Below, one piece after another: positions 61,849-64,000 of a DNA stretch of 64,000 nucleotides. The notes below the pieces were generated by a model. It made no database searches. It worked only from the letters and a program-made list of their open reading frames with translations, and was not told the origin of the DNA. The position numbers and the translations under genes are program-made. The stretch's first letter is position 1; every line of letters starts with the position of its first letter. Source of the DNA: Adineta steineri (Eukaryota; Rotifera; Eurotatoria; Adinetida; Adinetidae); contig CAJNOI010000131.1 of assembly GCA_905250115.1 (NCBI GenBank), forward strand, positions 32,089-96,088, written 5' to 3'.

Positions 61849-63479
61849 TTGTTTAATCTAAAATGATGAATAGAATACACTGTATGTTGTTCGTTTTATT
61901 TGACTATTAATAGATGTCAGATGATTAATCAAATAACTTATTATTGGTTAGAATTTTACACCAATAGAACAAAATCTTTTTGTCGTGCGTGCGGTATCAT
62001 TCGACTCTACTTACTTCTTTTTTTTTGAAATTAATATTTGTTATAAACAAACCGTTGAATAAACAATTGATCTAAATTACAAATTTCATGATTACAAATA
62101 TATAAAATTGATTCATCAGATATAATTTAGTTTTGGTATATCTGGACAAATATATTCAAAATACATAGTTCTAGGTGTATTCTTTTTATCTATATAGATT
62201 CTGTGTTGATAAAATAAATACAGTTATTTATTTAAACCAAACTATTCTTAGGTTATGACTCAATATAATAATGTCATGTCTCGGAGGACTATATTTCAAC
62301 GTATACCATTATTCTTTATCATAACAACACTTAAATATTCATGAATCTCATTGCTATTTATTTATTAACTATAATTTGAATAAAGGATTACACTTATTTC
62401 ACATACATTGTCTTCGATGTTTTAAGATTTAACTCGATGGTATATAAAGTTTCAATGTGATATCAATTTCTAGGTCTGAAAAATTGACACTCTAGTTCTT
62501 ATCTATATATTTCTCGTAATAATTAATCGAATCTATTCTAAGTAGTTATAAATAAATATATAATATTCTTTTTAATGGCGTCGTTGACTATTTTTTGAAA
62601 ATATTTGAAAGATAAATAGATTTACAAATCCAAAATGATGATATTTTTTGTAATTAAAATATAAATTGTGTAGTATATTGAAAAATGTCATAAGATGAAT
62701 TTTTTTCTATCATTCTTTATGTATTTGTTAGATGTTGTTAAGTAGTGCAATATTATCTTTTTCTTTCCCCGATATCACTCTTCGTAGAGAGATACGAGAC
62801 AATGCGCTACTACTTGTTCTTACACATAAAAGGCACATAACCAACATATCAGTGAAGCCACAGTGAAGATAATTTACCTTAAACAAAGTTTGTCTTTCAA
62901 CACGACACAGTAACATCTACTGCAGAGAAGACGAACATTAAATAATTTTGAATAAAATATTATATCTACATTCAAACAAAATATTTCATTCAGGTATGAT
63001 TTATTTTCTAAAAGAGAATAGTATATATTTCTAGAGAAAGTAGAGTGACTGTATTTACTTTACAAAGTAACACAAGAAATTCTGCCGTGTGCTTCAATAG
63101 TTTTGATGGGAAAAAATATTAACAAGAGATATCAGTCCTAAACCATTTTTTTACAGATAATAGACACTTTGCGAAAACAATTAAAACATGAGACTTTATC
63201 AAAATTCTTTTGTCGTTTTCTGTCTGACCAAATAAAAGAATGACAAGTTTCATTATCTAATAATATAAAAGTCGTTACGCATATTGTTTAACTTTCCAAG
63301 TTTTCTATCTTTCTTTTTTTTTAATTCGTTTTCATCAAATTCATAAAAAGTATATATCGTTACATCTTGCATATTAAAAGAACAAAAGTTCAAGGTCATG
63401 TCTTGAGTTACTTTATTATTAATTTTTCTACACTAAGTAGTGTACATTTTTACTCTAGTTTGTTTTTATTCTTATTAGT
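61849..63479. other. Divergent intergenic region
   Basis: About 1.6 kb between PSMD7 (-) and the acidic repeat gene (+); it should contain both promoters. AT-rich, with a less AT-rich patch around 62740-62930 that shows no recognisable protein. Confidence 0.45.
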
Positions 63480-64000
63480 ATGGGCGACACAACCGATACG
63501 GATACAGATTTAAATAAATCAGAAGAGCCAACGCCTTCTAGAGGTCTTGCAGCGATGGTTGCCAAAATTAATTTATCACCTGAACAGAACACTGACACAG
63601 AACCCAATAATGAAAATCATCAGCAAGCAAACACAGAAACAGAAGACACGTCAAACAAAAATGATGAAACGGCGAAAGTCGAGAATGATCCAGAAGACGC
63701 ACAACGAGAAGCTGCACCAGTGGAAGACAAGGAAGGTGAAGAAAACACACAGCAAGAAGCTGCACCAGAGGGAGACAAGACTAATGAAGAAGCCACGCAA
63801 CAAGATGCTCCAGCGGAGGGGGGCGATGCTGCTGGTGAAGAAAACAAACAACAAGATGCTACAACGGAAGGAGACAAAGCTGCTGGTGAAGAAAACAAAC
63901 AACAAGATGCTACACAGGAGGGAGACAAGACTGATGAAGAAGCCACACTCCAAGCTACACCAGATGGAGACAAGGCTGATGAAGAAGCTACACAACAAGA
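63480..64000 (+). CDS. Acidic, repeat-rich hydrophilic protein (3' end outside window)
   Basis: Open from ATG at 63480 to the window edge with no stop (173 codons seen). The N-terminus reads MGDTTDTDTDLNKSEEPTPS and RGLAAMVAKINLSPEQN. From about residue 75 it is built of degenerate units of about 15-20 residues on the theme EGDKxxEEATQQDAT (for example EGDKAAGEENKQQDAT twice). It is very rich in Glu, Asp, Gln, Ala and Thr, poor in hydrophobics, with no signal peptide or membrane segment, so it is probably disordered. Codons are less AT-rich than in neighbouring genes. I do not recognise a family; some hydrophilic repeat proteins of desiccation-tolerant animals look like this, but no LEA motif was confirmed. 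The antisense Ser/Cys-rich frames are shadows. Confidence 0.7.
   Translation, partial: MGDTTDTDTDLNKSEEPTPSRGLAAMVAKINLSPEQNTDTEPNNENHQQANTETEDTSNKNDETAKVENDPEDAQREAAPVEDKEGEENTQQEAAPEGDKTNEEATQQDAPAEGGDAAGEENKQQDATTEGDKAAGEENKQQDATQEGDKTDEEATLQATPDGDKADEEATQQ

Noticed and set aside
63568-63998. Ser/Cys/Phe-rich minus-strand open frames
   Set aside because: Antisense shadows of the acidic repeat gene on the plus strand.
1-64000. CRISPR arrays, bacterial operons, tRNA genes
   Set aside because: No spaced direct repeats of CRISPR type; genes have introns and eukaryotic families. I saw no tRNA B-box with a matching cloverleaf, though a tRNA could be missed by eye.
1-64000. A gene for the bdelloid spliced-leader RNA, sought near the 5S gene
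   Set aside because: 5S and spliced-leader genes are linked in some animals, but I did not see the leader sequence in either strand near the 5S gene.

Overview
The window looks like nuclear DNA of a bdelloid rotifer, closest in style to Rotaria or Adineta. It is strongly AT-rich, its genes have many short GT-AG introns (mostly about 50-70 bp), and its housekeeping proteins are clearly metazoan. It also carries an intronless ADP-ribosyltransferase plus TPR gene of the kind that is expanded in bdelloids, and an interstitial array of CCCACA/TGTGGG, which as I recall is the bdelloid telomere unit. Species is not determined.

Layout. 1-6 kb: RPL15 (+), then a CDF/SLC30-like membrane protein (-). 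9-12.4 kb: an SLC22-type transporter (-). 14-14.7 kb: akirin (-). 15.8-24 kb: an accessory island that holds the telomere-like array (interrupted by a 10-N gap), the ART-TPR gene (-), a decayed TPR fragment and several short GT-rich/AC-rich fold-back elements. 24.4-33.9 kb: a run of minus-strand genes: HSP90B1/GRP94, a Polyhomeotic-like PRC1 protein, a membrane-anchored copine-type VWA protein and a Yippee-like protein. 34-38.3 kb: low-complexity intergenic DNA. 38.3-39.4 kb: a Cosmc/C1GALT1-like gene (+) whose only intron contains a complete 5S rRNA gene. 39.6-43.3 kb: a small unknown gene and FAM114A (-). 44.4-49.6 kb: an SLC4 sodium-bicarbonate transporter (-). 52-53.7 kb: PNKP (-). 54.6-58 kb: an ABCB half transporter (-) with two candidate first exons and two fold-back elements in its introns. 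58.8-61.8 kb: neutral sphingomyelinase SMPD2 and, 175 bp upstream of it, PSMD7/Rpn8 (both -). 63.5 kb to the edge: an acidic repeat protein (+), cut by the window.

The genes are mostly unrelated housekeeping functions (translation, chromatin, protein folding and turnover, DNA end repair, ion and solute transport) and do not form a pathway. The most interesting material is structural: telomere-like DNA and related hairpins around a lineage-specific ART-TPR gene, a Pol III gene nested in a Pol II intron, and fold-back elements in the ABC transporter gene. Exon borders were read by eye from splice motifs and protein family conservation. CDS coordinates give the outer limits of the coding region and include introns.
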